DNA of 64,000 nt, taken from assembly GCF_043497005.1 (NCBI RefSeq), contig NZ_JBIEKE010000001.1:744001-808000 (forward strand), in the 5' to 3' direction. Made by a program: the position numbers and the translations under genes. The DNA comes from Halobacillus_A sp043497005. GTDB lineage: Bacteria; Bacillota; Bacilli; Bacillales; Halobacillaceae. This document shows positions 1 through 8,344 of this stretch, piece after piece (position 1 is the first letter of the stretch; every line of letters begins with the position of its first letter). The notes under the pieces were generated by a model that ran no database searches, had not been told where the DNA came from, and worked only from the letters and a program-made list of their open reading frames with translations.

Positions 1-834
1 GTAGACGTGTTTACATCCACACCATTCCAGGGCAATCCAGTAGCCGTGGTGCTGGATGGGAATAACCTCTCATCAAAAGAAATGCAGGCGATTGCGCATT
101 GGACGAATTTATCTGAAACCACTTTTGTATGCGAACCAACGGATCCACAAGCCGACTATAAACTGCGCATTTTCACCCCTAACAATGAACTGCCGTTTGC
201 CGGGCACCCGACGTTAGGCTCCGCTTACGCTGTACAAAAACACGGACTGAGTCCTAAGACAGAGGGGCGTCTCGTACAGGAAAGCGGAATTGGATTAGTG
301 ACCATTATTCCTGATGGTGATCAAATGTTTATGACACTGCCACAATCGAAGCAAACCTCCATCGATCCAGAAAAATTAATGCAACTTACCACTGCATTAG
401 GTGTAGATCCGAACCGTGTAAAAGCAGCACTCACCATCGACCTCGGAGCCGTCTGGATGACGCTGCAGCTTGATGATGCAGACGTGGTGCGTAGTCTGCG
501 TCCTGACATGGAGAAGCTTACGGTTTTAACACCAGAAGGAGTAACTGGAGTGACTGTATTTGGCAGCACAACGGAAAATGAAGACGCTGCATTTGAAGTC
601 CGCTCTTTTGCACCTGGTGAAGGCGTGCCAGAAGACCCGGTATGCGGAAGCGGGAATGGCTGCGTAGCAACAATGGTTAAACAGTTACAGCTTACAGATG
701 GAGCGGGCTACGTAGCGAGTCAGGGTTATTGCATTGGGCGAAATGGCCGGGTGGAAGTCCGCTTTAAAGACGACGGAAGCATCCTGCTTGGAGGGCATGC
801 AGTAACGTGTGTAGAAGGTCAATTGAATGTATAA
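1..834 (+). CDS. PhzF family phenazine biosynthesis-like isomerase (5' end cut by window)
   Basis: The reading frame is open from base 1, so the true start lies a few codons upstream; a GTG at 7 is internal. The visible 277 residues match the PhzF/DAP-epimerase-like fold: an early FQGNPVAVV stretch, NLSETTFV carrying the Glu equivalent to the PhzF catalytic acid, FAGHPTLGSAYAV, and a C-terminal DPVCGSGNGCVA motif. Family members isomerise small substrates by acid/base chemistry, but most bacterial paralogs have no known substrate. There are no phenazine genes beside it, so a phenazine role is not implied. It is probably a cytosolic stand-alone enzyme. Nothing operon-like follows; 154 bases separate it from the next gene. 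Confidence 0.85.
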   Translation, partial: VDVFTSTPFQGNPVAVVLDGNNLSSKEMQAIAHWTNLSETTFVCEPTDPQADYKLRIFTPNNELPFAGHPTLGSAYAVQKHGLSPKTEGRLVQESGIGLVTIIPDGDQMFMTLPQSKQTSIDPEKLMQLTTALGVDPNRVKAALTIDLGAVWMTLQLDDADVVRSLRPDMEKLTVLTPEGVTGVTVFGSTTENEDAAFEVRSFAPGEGVPEDPVCGSGNGCVATMVKQLQLTDGAGYVASQGYCIGRNGRVEVRFKDDGSILLGGHAVTCVEGQLNV

Positions 835-988
835 AAGTTCTTAACAGTACTGGTGAATTCAATTTTGAATGAGAGATGTAATGGTGCGGTGCATGGTAAA
901 CTTTATGAAGAGCTAGAAGCATAAACTATGATAAAATATAGGTAGTAAACTGAACTTTAACTTGATTTATTTATGATGGAGTGAACTT

Positions 989-1617
989 ATGGAGCATAAG
1001 CTTTTATATCATATTACCGACTATCGAAACCTTAACTCAATCCTTCAAAATGGAGCATTAGAGGCATATTCACGAGTTGCTTCTAAAAAATTCATTATGC
1101 TGATATTGCTCACGGAAATATTCAAGATATTCGTTCGACAACAACAGTGCAAGCGCCACCTAATGGTATGCTTCATGATTATGTTCCTTTTTACTTTGCA
1201 CCCAAATCACCTATGCTGTATGCCATAAAAAATGGTCGTGTGGAGAGTTATGATGGAAAACAGGATGATATTATTTATTTTGTAACGAGGACTGATATCA
1301 TACAAAAGTATAATAAACCATTTGTCTTTACAGATGGCCATGCGGTTCTTGCTTTGACAGAATTCTTTACGGACCTAGAAGACTTAGATAAAGTGGATTG
1401 GAATGTGATGTCGAGTAAATATTGGTTTGATAATGAAGAAAACCCGGATCGCAAACGTCGAAGACAAGCGGAGTTTCTAGTCCATCAACAAGTAGAATTA
1501 GATCTATTCCTTGGAATAGGTGTATATAATCAACGAATGAAAGATATAGTGAGTGATATACTATCAGCTCATTCTAACGATATGAGTGTATTGGTAAGAC
1601 CGCAGTTTTTCTACTAG
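989..1617 (+). pseudogene. darT: DarT-type DNA ADP-ribosyltransferase toxin, frameshifted
   Basis: DarT (DUF4433) attaches ADP-ribose to thymidine in single-stranded DNA. The N-terminal part (989 onward) reads YHITDYRNLNSIL, the family's NAD-binding start. After the A6 run at 1085-1090 the frame is wrong. The matching protein continues in the frame of 1147-1617, with NIQDIRSTTTV, HDYVPFYFAPKSPMLYAI and FTDGHAV, all typical of DarT. Adding one A (A7) joins the halves into about 209 residues, a normal DarT length. This is either a real inactivating deletion, a sequencing error in a homopolymer, or slippage control. GGAG at 979-982 serves the start. The stop TAG at 1615-1617 lies inside the ribosome binding site of the downstream darG, as in a coupled toxin-antitoxin operon. 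Confidence 0.8.
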
Positions 1618-1629
1618 GAGGTGAGAAAC

Positions 1630-2658
1630 GTGATTAGGTTTAAAAATGGTAATTTATTAGAGGATTCATCAGAAGCCCTTATTAATACAGTGAATACGGT
1701 CGGTGTTATGGGGAAAGGCATTGCTTTACAATTTAAACAGGCATACCCCGAAGTGTTTCATGAGTATAAGAAAGCCTGCAATAACGGTGAAGTGCAGGTG
1801 GGGAAGATGCATGTCGTACCTACAAATAAATTAGTCGGCCCTAAATATGTTATAAACTTCCCTACGAAGCAGCATTGGAAAGAAAAATCCAAAATGAATT
1901 ATATAACAGAGGGATTAAGGGATCTTAAACATGTCATTGAAGAATTGGATATTCAATCGATTGCTCTTCCGCCATTAGGCTGTGGAAATGGTGGTTTAAA
2001 TTGGGATGATATAAAACCACTTATAGAGGAAACGTTTACGAACAGCTCATTTGAAGTTCATGTTTATGAACCAGCTGGCAGTCCCAGGCCCGAAAGAATG
2101 AAAATTGGTACAAAACGACCAAGAATGACAGAAGCAAGAGCTCTTCTGTTGGCTTCCCTTCATAATTACTTGAAACCTGGTTATCGTCTTACTTTGTTAG
2201 AAATCCAGAAAATCGCTTATTTCTTACAAGAGGCTGGAGAACCACTTAAACTTAACTTTCAGAAGAATAAATTTGGTCCGTATGCAGAAAACCTCAACTT
2301 TGTATTACAGAGACTTGAAGGCCATTTTATCCGCGGATATGGAGATCGAAACAGAGACTCAGAAATTACTCTCATCAATTCTGCAGGAGCAAAAGCTCAT
2401 AAATATTTGGAACAAAAAGAAGAGAACCATAAACGTCTTGAAATTGTGAGTAATATTATTAAAGGTTTTGAAAACCCTTATGGCATGGAGTTGTTAGCTA
2501 CCGTCCACTGGATTCAAAAGAATGCAGGACCATCCACTGATGAAGAACTGATTACAGAAGTTCTAAATTGGAACGAGCGTAAGGAGAGGCTGTTTCCTCC
2601 AAAGCATATCATCAAGGCTTCTGATCATTTATCAAGAGTTTTGTATCAATACCATTAG
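1630..2658 (+). CDS. darG: DarG-type macrodomain antitoxin (DNA ADP-ribosyl glycohydrolase)
   Basis: DarG removes ADP-ribose from DNA and neutralises DarT. Residues 1-150 form a macrodomain: an INTVNTVGVMGKGIALQF stretch that binds ADP-ribose, and LPPLGCGNGGLNW. Residues about 170-342 are the C-terminal DarG domain that contacts DarT. GTG 1630 is chosen because AGGAGG at 1616-1621 sits 8 bases upstream; the GTG at 1621 lies within that site. The protein is 342 residues and intact, unlike its toxin partner. DarTG pairs are known toxin-antitoxin and anti-phage systems. The two genes are 12 bases apart, so translation is probably coupled. Confidence 0.88.
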   Translation: MIRFKNGNLLEDSSEALINTVNTVGVMGKGIALQFKQAYPEVFHEYKKACNNGEVQVGKMHVVPTNKLVGPKYVINFPTKQHWKEKSKMNYITEGLRDLKHVIEELDIQSIALPPLGCGNGGLNWDDIKPLIEETFTNSSFEVHVYEPAGSPRPERMKIGTKRPRMTEARALLLASLHNYLKPGYRLTLLEIQKIAYFLQEAGEPLKLNFQKNKFGPYAENLNFVLQRLEGHFIRGYGDRNRDSEITLINSAGAKAHKYLEQKEENHKRLEIVSNIIKGFENPYGMELLATVHWIQKNAGPSTDEELITEVLNWNERKERLFPPKHIIKASDHLSRVLYQYH

Positions 2659-2744
2659 TTGTACAACGAGGCCGGGACATAACTAAAGCAGGGATGGCAA
2701 AAAACGAACGATCAAGCAACTCTATTGCAGCGAAGAAGCATAAA

Positions 2745-2809
2745 GGTACCAGGTACCGAAAAGCTGTAAAAGAGCGAAGTGCCAAGTGAAAATTTCGGTA
2801 CCTGGTACC
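2745..2809. repeat. GGTACC inverted repeat, copy A
   Basis: GGTACCAGGTACCGAAA at 2745-2761 is matched by its exact reverse complement at 2793-2809, a 17-base stem around a 31-base loop. Related elements lie at 29556-29619 and 63645-63685. The following text (AAGCGGAGT.TTTTGACGGAGC, then the terminator) is also shared with the third copy. Confidence 0.85.
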
Positions 2810-2891
2810 CGGTGCGCAAGAGAAAGCTGAGGCCGTGCCCACGGAAAGCGGAGTGTTTTGACGGAGCGATGGTGTGGAGTCTCATTAACAT

Positions 2892-2934
2892 AAATAATCC
2901 GAACTGATTTCTCCAGAATCGTTCGGATTATTTT
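2892..2934 (+). terminator. Intrinsic terminator-like hairpin
   Basis: AAATAATCCGAAC pairs with GTTCGGATTATTT across a 16-base loop, with T-rich sequence after it. The same stem recurs at 63727-63769. Because the stem is flanked by A on one side and T on the other it could act in both directions. Confidence 0.7.
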
Positions 2935-3185
2935 ATGTTTTATTTAGTTATGGCCCAAACTCGTTTCATTTTGTGAAGCTTTTAAACCTTGAGATGCTCA
3001 TCTTTTCGGGTAGACTCGTTGGCATCTAATAGAAGTGAAGGTAGAGGGAAATCCGTGAGGTTTGCTGACCAACAATACTAATAAACTCTAAGAATGTAAG
3101 GATTTTACATAGAAGAGAAAGTCTAGTATATTTAGACAGGTAAAAAAGAAACAACTAGTTAGATCGAGCAACCAGGGGGAGTAAT

Positions 3186-4469
3186 ATGAAGAAAACATCA
3201 GTAATTTTACTGGGGACATTAGTACTAAGCGCCTGCTCAAGCGACAACGACAGCGACCAAGAAAAAGAGACTCAATATAACGAAATAAATGGCACAACCT
3301 ATGAGTTTGAAGAGTACGGAGATGGGGGATGGGCTCACCCTAATTCGTATCAACTCACGGTGGATGATTCCTTTGAACTGCGGTCGGACTATGAAGTTGA
3401 AACCTATGACGAGCAGATGTTTTTTTGGCATAAGCCTTCAGCTGACGATTATACATTTGAGCTGGAAACCACACAGGAAATCCTTGAAGAGCAAGTGCCG
3501 ATCATGGAAATGAAACCTGTAAATAAAAATCAATATGTATTTAATCAAGAGTATGCTAATGACGCTGAAGTGCTGATGGGTGAAATATCTGATGAAGAAA
3601 AAGAAGAGGTTGAAGAGAAAGTCAAGAAGATTGTAAATGACGGGTCAGGAGACTATCTAGAAGACATGAAAGAAAGTATTGTGGAAGAGCAGCAAGGAGA
3701 AACCACGACGTATACGGCAGAAGACGAATATGATATTAAGCCATTTACATACATGATTGAAAGTGAGTCCGAAAATGGAGCTCTGCATTATAATTTGATT
3801 GGGGAAGCGGAAGATGATTACATAAGAGCTTCGATTTCAGTACCTGGTGAAGAAGAGGAAGAGCAGCTTGAAACATTGCTTAATTCTCTACATACCTTAA
3901 CGTATAACGAAGATGAATTTAAGGATGATGCTGTGTTAGAGGAACCAGACCGATTATCCTATGAACCAGAAAAGAACCTTCAGGGATCTTACCCTGAGGG
4001 CGGGTATTCATTTAAGATTCCGGAAGCAGCAACTTTTAGGTACTCTTTCCCTGTGTATCATACGTATCGATATACATTTGACACGCTTTATAAAGAAAGC
4101 ATAGAAAAGGAACACTTTTCGTTACATAGTTCCGAATTAGTGGTGCGGGCGGCACAGGAGCAAAATGCGAGAAATCGGGAAGACGAGCTTCGTCATAGAA
4201 AACTTGAAGATTTCGTACCTTTTCAACACGATTATGCCCGTTCCGTCACTTATCTTCATGATGAAGATTTTGATACAGGGATTTTCACCACGGGGGTACG
4301 TGTGAAATTTGACGGGTACGAGGAATATTGGTTTTTAAAAGAAGCAGATGGTCAAGTGTACGAGGTCACGTTTGATCTGGCATTTGAAGCAGAAGAGTAC
4401 GATGAACTGCTCGATAGTTATTTAAAGGTGGTTCGATCCTTTGAGTTGATAGACGCAGAAGGTGAATGA
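3186..4469 (+). CDS. Putative lipoprotein, unknown function
   Basis: The first 17 residues are a lipoprotein signal (MKKTSVILLG, then lipobox LSAC with Cys 17), so the mature protein is probably anchored on the outer face of the membrane. The 410-residue remainder is rich in Asp and Glu, as expected of an exported protein in a halophile. There is no motif I recognise and no membrane segment beyond the signal. A GGGGGAG site 5-8 bases upstream supports the ATG at 3186. The stop is followed after 19 bases by a small membrane-anchored protein gene, suggesting a two-gene operon. Function unknown. Confidence 0.75.
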   Translation: MKKTSVILLGTLVLSACSSDNDSDQEKETQYNEINGTTYEFEEYGDGGWAHPNSYQLTVDDSFELRSDYEVETYDEQMFFWHKPSADDYTFELETTQEILEEQVPIMEMKPVNKNQYVFNQEYANDAEVLMGEISDEEKEEVEEKVKKIVNDGSGDYLEDMKESIVEEQQGETTTYTAEDEYDIKPFTYMIESESENGALHYNLIGEAEDDYIRASISVPGEEEEEQLETLLNSLHTLTYNEDEFKDDAVLEEPDRLSYEPEKNLQGSYPEGGYSFKIPEAATFRYSFPVYHTYRYTFDTLYKESIEKEHFSLHSSELVVRAAQEQNARNREDELRHRKLEDFVPFQHDYARSVTYLHDEDFDTGIFTTGVRVKFDGYEEYWFLKEADGQVYEVTFDLAFEAEEYDELLDSYLKVVRSFELIDAEGE

Positions 4470-4488
4470 TGGAGGGAGGCTGGTTTCT

Positions 4489-4896
4489 TTGAAGAAAAAA
4501 GTGATCCTTTTTATAATCGCCGCTGTCCTGGCAATTGTGGCACTGGCCATGATTTTTCAATCTCATGAAAGTGCAGGTAATCCTACCGCAAAAGAGATAT
4601 TAAGCGAGAACCCCGATGCCGACATCCTTAAGCTCGATGGATTGATCTATTCTAATGCTTCCGACAGAGAGTGGATCGAAGAAGATAATTACACAAAAAA
4701 CGAACCCATTGGAGAAGTAAAAAAACAAACAACGAACACGTGGTGGTATCAAAACTTGTATGCATCGAAGCTGCCAAAAGGAACAAAGATTTACTCAGTC
4801 AATGACAAAGAGTACTCAAAAGGAGATGCCCCTGCCTTCAGTATGGTTGAGAAAGATCATAAAGAAGTCATCTACCAGTCCTTAGTTGAAGGATAA
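4489..4896 (+). CDS. Small membrane-anchored extracytoplasmic protein, unknown function
   Basis: TTG 4489 is preferred because GGAGGGAGG at 4471-4479 lies 9 bases upstream; an in-frame GTG at 4462 would put that site inside the gene. The 135-residue product starts MKKKVILFIIAAVLAIVAL, a single N-terminal membrane helix or uncleaved signal. An exported domain of about 110 residues follows (GLIYSNASDREWIEE, LPKGTKIYSVNDKEY). It resembles small uncharacterised Bacillaceae exported proteins. It is probably co-transcribed with the upstream lipoprotein; the terminator at 4967 would end that unit. Confidence 0.65.
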   Translation: MKKKVILFIIAAVLAIVALAMIFQSHESAGNPTAKEILSENPDADILKLDGLIYSNASDREWIEEDNYTKNEPIGEVKKQTTNTWWYQNLYASKLPKGTKIYSVNDKEYSKGDAPAFSMVEKDHKEVIYQSLVEG

Positions 4897-4966
4897 TTCA
4901 ATGAATACAGGTAAACTCTGAGCTGAGGTAGAGGGGGGGAAACCTGTTAGTTCAGTCAACCCCAAG

Positions 4967-5006
4967 ACCTTTCCTGTCTACTCTTGAGAAGAGAGGTGCT
5001 TTTTTA
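4967..5006 (+). terminator. Intrinsic terminator
   Basis: ACCTTTC pairs with GAGAGGT (one G-U pair) and is followed by GC and a run of six T. It ends the lipoprotein unit. Confidence 0.6.
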
Positions 5007-5050
5007 GGTGTTGGCAGGCCAATGATTCCATTAAACCCACTATTTAACGC

Positions 5051-5174
5051 AAAGGACTTTAGGAAACGGCGACACTCCTACGGGAGAGACGAATAAGGTG
5101 TGACCCCGGAAGGCGTTAGCCTGAGGAGGCACACCATTCGCCCGTGGAAAGGGAGTCGTTTCCTAAAGTCCTTT
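5051..5174. repeat. GC-rich interspersed repeat with terminal inverted repeats, copy 1
   Basis: AAAGGACTTTAGGAAACG at the left end is mirrored by CGTTTCCTAAAGTCCTTT at the right end. The interior has the ACTCCTACGGGAG...CGCCCGTGGAAAGGGAG pattern common to short repeats scattered in Bacillaceae genomes. A diverged relative lies inverted at 55607-55740. There is no coding capacity. Confidence 0.75.
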
Positions 5175-5263
5175 ACTCTATATAACGTTAGAAAAGTGCC
5201 CGCGGCAAGCATCCACCGATAAGCGATTCGTGAGAATGAACAACGCGCGAGCTTAATTAGAAT

Positions 5264-6988
5264 TTAAAGCATCTGCTGATCCACAAGCTCCCGGTACCGC
5301 GCATTCCCTTCATACAACTCCTCATGCCGGCCGCGCCCCGTAATCATCCCATCCTCAAGCATCAACAACTGATCCGCATCCACCACCGTCGACAAACGAT
5401 GCGCAATCACAAGCGTCGTCCGACCTTCCATTAACGTCCGCAGCGCTTCCTGCACCGCAGCCTCAGACTCCGAATCAAGATTCGACGTCGCTTCATCAAG
5501 CAAAAGCACATCAGGATCACGAAGCAGTGCCCGGGCAATGGCAATACGCTGGCGCTGCCCGCCGGAGAGCTTGATGCCGCGTTCACCGACGCGCGTATGG
5601 ATGCCTTCTTCTAAATCGGCCACAAACTCAATCGCATTCGCCTGCTGCAGTGCCGCGCCAATTTGAAAGTCAGACACGTCGCCCTTTAGCCCGTAACAGA
5701 TGTTATCACGAATCGTCCCTGACATGACAGGGCTGTCCTGGGATACGTAGCCAATCGACCGTCGCCATTCCTCAAGTTCAATGGAGTGAAGCGGGTCCTC
5801 TCCGACTACAATTTCACCCTCCACAGGTGCATAGAACCTTTCAATTAACGAGAAAACCGTCGTTTTCCCAGCACCGCTCGGTCCGACCAGCGCCACCGTT
5901 TCACCCGGGAGCACAGCGAAACTTACTCCTTTTAAAATGACACGCTCCGTTCCCGCATAACCAAACGATACATTGCGAAACGCGAGTTTATCGACTTCAA
6001 TCATTCTATCACCTGCTTCCTTCTCCACATCGATCTCGTGCAAAGATTGAATTCGTTCCGTCGCTCCCATCGCTTTTTGAAAAGCTGTAAAGAACGTTGC
6101 CATCTGGCTGAACGGGACGATAATTTGAAATACGTAAATGATGACAGCCACAAGCGACCCGGCGCTAAGCGCGCCTGAAGCCACCCGGACACCGCCATAT
6201 CCGATCAAAACGACGAGCACGACCATAATGATCGTCGTAACGAACGGGGAGATGACGGCCTGAATGCGCGCTTCTTTTAATCCATATGTAAACAGCTGGC
6301 CAATCCCGCCGGCACCTTTACGGCTCTCGGCATCTTCAGCATTTGAAGACTTCACCAGCCTGATTTCACTGAGCACCCGGCCTAAGTTGGCGCTGAAATC
6401 GGCCATCTCATCCTGCAGCCTTCTCGATACGCGATACATCACTCGGCCGAGGGGCATTAAAACGAACAATGCGACAGGAACCGACAACAGCATGATCACC
6501 GTCATTTTCCAATCAATCGTCAGTAAAATGATAACCGCCCCGATGATCGTAATCACTCCAGTGACAAAGGAGACGAGGTGATTCGTAATCAAGTTCTTCA
6601 CCGTCGTCGTATCCTGCGTAATCCGGCTCATCGTCTCGCCCGACTCATGCTCGTCAAAATAACGGACAGGCAGACGCAGGATGTGATTCCACAGCCGCCG
6701 TCGGATATGCGCAACGATATGCTCGCCGATATAAGCTAAGATATAGTAGGAAAAACCGCCGGACACCGTCTGAACCAAAAACGTCACCGCCAGAAACACG
6801 ATCAAGCCCGTACTTAACCCTCCGCCAGCCAGCTGATCGACAAGATCCCTCGTAAACAAGGGAACCACTAAACTAGCGGCTGTTTCAAGCAAGCTTAACA
6901 ATAGCGCTACAGCGACGAGCCATTTAGCCGGCAAGCCCGCCTTTACGTAAGAAAAAAAGTCCTTTACCGAACGCTTCTGATCACTCAT
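5264..6988 (-). CDS. bmrA: BmrA-like multidrug ABC transporter, fused permease and ATPase
   Basis: This is a half-transporter of 574 residues that would act as a homodimer in the membrane. Residues 1-310 hold six transmembrane helices (ABC type-1 fold, with FDEHESGETMSRITQDT as the coupling region). The ATPase follows: Walker A VGPSGAGKTT near residue 368, signature LSGGQRQRIAIARAL, Walker B DVLLLDEATS and the H-loop AHRLSTV. It closely resembles B. subtilis BmrA/YvcC (about 589 residues), which exports drugs. Its start overlaps the end of the CBS-protein gene by 8 bases, so the two are translationally coupled. The specific substrate is not shown by sequence. Confidence 0.87.
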   Translation of the reverse strand: MSDQKRSVKDFFSYVKAGLPAKWLVAVALLLSLLETAASLVVPLFTRDLVDQLAGGGLSTGLIVFLAVTFLVQTVSGGFSYYILAYIGEHIVAHIRRRLWNHILRLPVRYFDEHESGETMSRITQDTTTVKNLITNHLVSFVTGVITIIGAVIILLTIDWKMTVIMLLSVPVALFVLMPLGRVMYRVSRRLQDEMADFSANLGRVLSEIRLVKSSNAEDAESRKGAGGIGQLFTYGLKEARIQAVISPFVTTIIMVVLVVLIGYGGVRVASGALSAGSLVAVIIYVFQIIVPFSQMATFFTAFQKAMGATERIQSLHEIDVEKEAGDRMIEVDKLAFRNVSFGYAGTERVILKGVSFAVLPGETVALVGPSGAGKTTVFSLIERFYAPVEGEIVVGEDPLHSIELEEWRRSIGYVSQDSPVMSGTIRDNICYGLKGDVSDFQIGAALQQANAIEFVADLEEGIHTRVGERGIKLSGGQRQRIAIARALLRDPDVLLLDEATSNLDSESEAAVQEALRTLMEGRTTLVIAHRLSTVVDADQLLMLEDGMITGRGRHEELYEGNARYRELVDQQML

Positions 6989-7703
6989 CCTGGGTTCCTT
7001 CAGCGTCCACTTTAATTAAGTCCCACGTTGTTACAATACCCAGAGGCGAGCTGTCGTAACCGCCGTCTTTTGTCACAATCACGGCTTTTAATTTCCGGCC
7101 GGCCATATGACTGTCTTCAAAGATATCTTCCACTTGAAAGACCGTCGCTTTCTCAGGCAGAAACTCCACATTCTTTGCGATATCGTGAGACAGCACGTCA
7201 CGTACCTTTACTCCTTCAACAGACACGCTGCCATTATCGGCATGACGGCTCATCCAGCGCACAATCGCCGTATCCGTCAGCAGGCCGAGGAAGCGGCCGC
7301 CCATGCCGTTATAGATCGGAAACTGCGAGACCCCATGCTCACGAAACGCATTCATCACCTCAAGTAATTCCGAGTCCGTATAAAAAAACATCACCGGCCG
7401 AGACGCGATATCAAGCGCTTTTGGAGGTTGGTCAAGCGTTTGTTTAATAAGCTCAAGCTCCTCGACAACCTCGAGATGAGGCGAGGCAATGTAGTAATCA
7501 TCCCTTACGCGTTCATGCACAATCGCATTGCGCAGCTTCGCATACTGCCGGAGCTCATCAAAGTGCTCCTTAATGACGCTGCGCTCCTTCGAACGCTGCA
7601 GCAGCTCCACGAAGTTATCGTTTTTTGGAAAATGATTCATTTCCTTTAATATTTGATGAATCTGATTAAATGCCAGTTCAAAACGGGCCACTAATTCACT
7701 CAT
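6981..7703 (-). CDS. CBS-domain protein
   Basis: ATG 7703 is chosen over the longer frame to 7793 because GGTGGT lies just upstream; the extra 30 residues of the longer frame look like untranslated leader. The 240-residue product has an N-terminal helical region (about 1-80, with YAKLRNAIVHERV) and two CBS motifs in the C-terminal 150 residues (VMNAFREHGVSQFPIYNG; LGIVTTWDLIKVD). CBS pairs usually bind adenine nucleotides and sense energy state. It overlaps the ABC exporter downstream, so it may tune or be co-expressed with that exporter, but this is inference. Confidence 0.78.
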   Translation of the reverse strand: MSELVARFELAFNQIHQILKEMNHFPKNDNFVELLQRSKERSVIKEHFDELRQYAKLRNAIVHERVRDDYYIASPHLEVVEELELIKQTLDQPPKALDIASRPVMFFYTDSELLEVMNAFREHGVSQFPIYNGMGGRFLGLLTDTAIVRWMSRHADNGSVSVEGVKVRDVLSHDIAKNVEFLPEKATVFQVEDIFEDSHMAGRKLKAVIVTKDGGYDSSPLGIVTTWDLIKVDAEGTQDE

Positions 7704-7808
7704 CCGAACACCACCTTTTTGTACTACTATTATTATAACTAAAGTACACGATTTCCACACGTAAGGGTAACCTATTATAAAAATAGGAAACATCTACTAT
7801 CAAAAAAT

Positions 7809-7828
7809 GTGTGCTTTAAATAGAACAC
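7809..7828. promoter_or_regulatory. Candidate SinR-like operator overlapping the sinR1 promoter
   Basis: GTGTGCTTTAAATAGAACAC is an imperfect palindrome (7 of 10 pairs). Its reverse strand contains GTTCTAT, close to the B. subtilis SinR box GTTCTYT. It covers the -35 position of the extended -10 TGCTACAAT at 7841-7849. Autorepression of the gene at 7880 is inferred. Confidence 0.4.
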
Positions 7829-7879
7829 AACGACAAATTATGCTACAATGGGGTCATATAATTGAAAGAAGGTGATAGG

Positions 7880-8209
7880 ATGATCGGTGATCGCATCCAA
7901 CAGATTCGAAAAAGACGTCATTTATCATTATCAGAACTCGCCGAACGCGCAGGGGTCGCCAAGTCCTATTTAAGCTCAATAGAACGCAATCTTCAATCCA
8001 ACCCCTCGATCCAGTTTCTTGAGAAAATTTCCAGAGAACTCGATGTCTCCATGAATTATCTCCTCCACGGGGATTCAGCTGAGAAAGAAGTCCACTTAGA
8101 CGACGATTGGCTGGAGCTCGTCCAGGAAGCGCAGAGTTCCGGACTTTCTAAAGAGCAATTCCGTGAATACCTCGAATTTAATAAGTGGCGGACAAATCGC
8201 AATAATTAG
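7880..8209 (+). CDS. SinR-like XRE repressor, copy 1
   Basis: This is a 109-residue DNA-binding regulator. Residues 1-65 are a helix-turn-helix of the SinR kind (IGDRIQQIRKRRHLSLSELA, KSYLSSIERNLQSNPSIQF). Residues about 75-105 (DDDWLELVQEAQSSGLSKEQ, FREYLEFNKWR) are a SinI-type dimerisation domain, as in full SinR. ATG 7880 follows GAAGGTGA by 4 bases; an upstream TTG at 7862 is less likely. In B. subtilis SinR represses exopolysaccharide genes. Here the gene sits directly before a polysaccharide-linked phosphatase and upstream of an eps-like locus, so control of that locus is likely. A second copy lies at 9393. Confidence 0.85.
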   Translation: MIGDRIQQIRKRRHLSLSELAERAGVAKSYLSSIERNLQSNPSIQFLEKISRELDVSMNYLLHGDSAEKEVHLDDDWLELVQEAQSSGLSKEQFREYLEFNKWRTNRNN

Positions 8210-8243
8210 AATCACTTGATCAATTGATCAAGTGATTTTTTTT
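8210..8243 (+). terminator. Intrinsic terminator after sinR copy 1
   Basis: AATCACTTGATC pairs with GATCAAGTGATT across four bases, followed by T8. The stem begins immediately after the stop codon. Confidence 0.85.
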
Positions 8244-8344
8244 CGTCAAAAAAAGCTAACGAAGGGGCGCCAATTTGACAAATTTTTCTTCCTCCAGGTG
8301 CTACGATAAGTAAAAAAATACAGGGTAGCAGGAGGGGACAAGTC

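Larger units (their letters stand above)
2659..3185. other. Intergenic stretch with repeat and terminator
   Basis: No gene is supported here. It holds the GGTACC inverted repeat at 2745-2809 and a terminator at 2892-2934, both with relatives near 63.65-63.77 kb. A GGGGGAG ribosome binding site for the following lipoprotein lies at about 3175-3181. Confidence 0.6.
4897..5263. other. Intergenic stretch between convergent genes
   Basis: No gene is supported. It contains the terminator at 4967-5006 and a GC-rich repeat at 5051-5174. The genes on either side converge on it. Confidence 0.6.
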
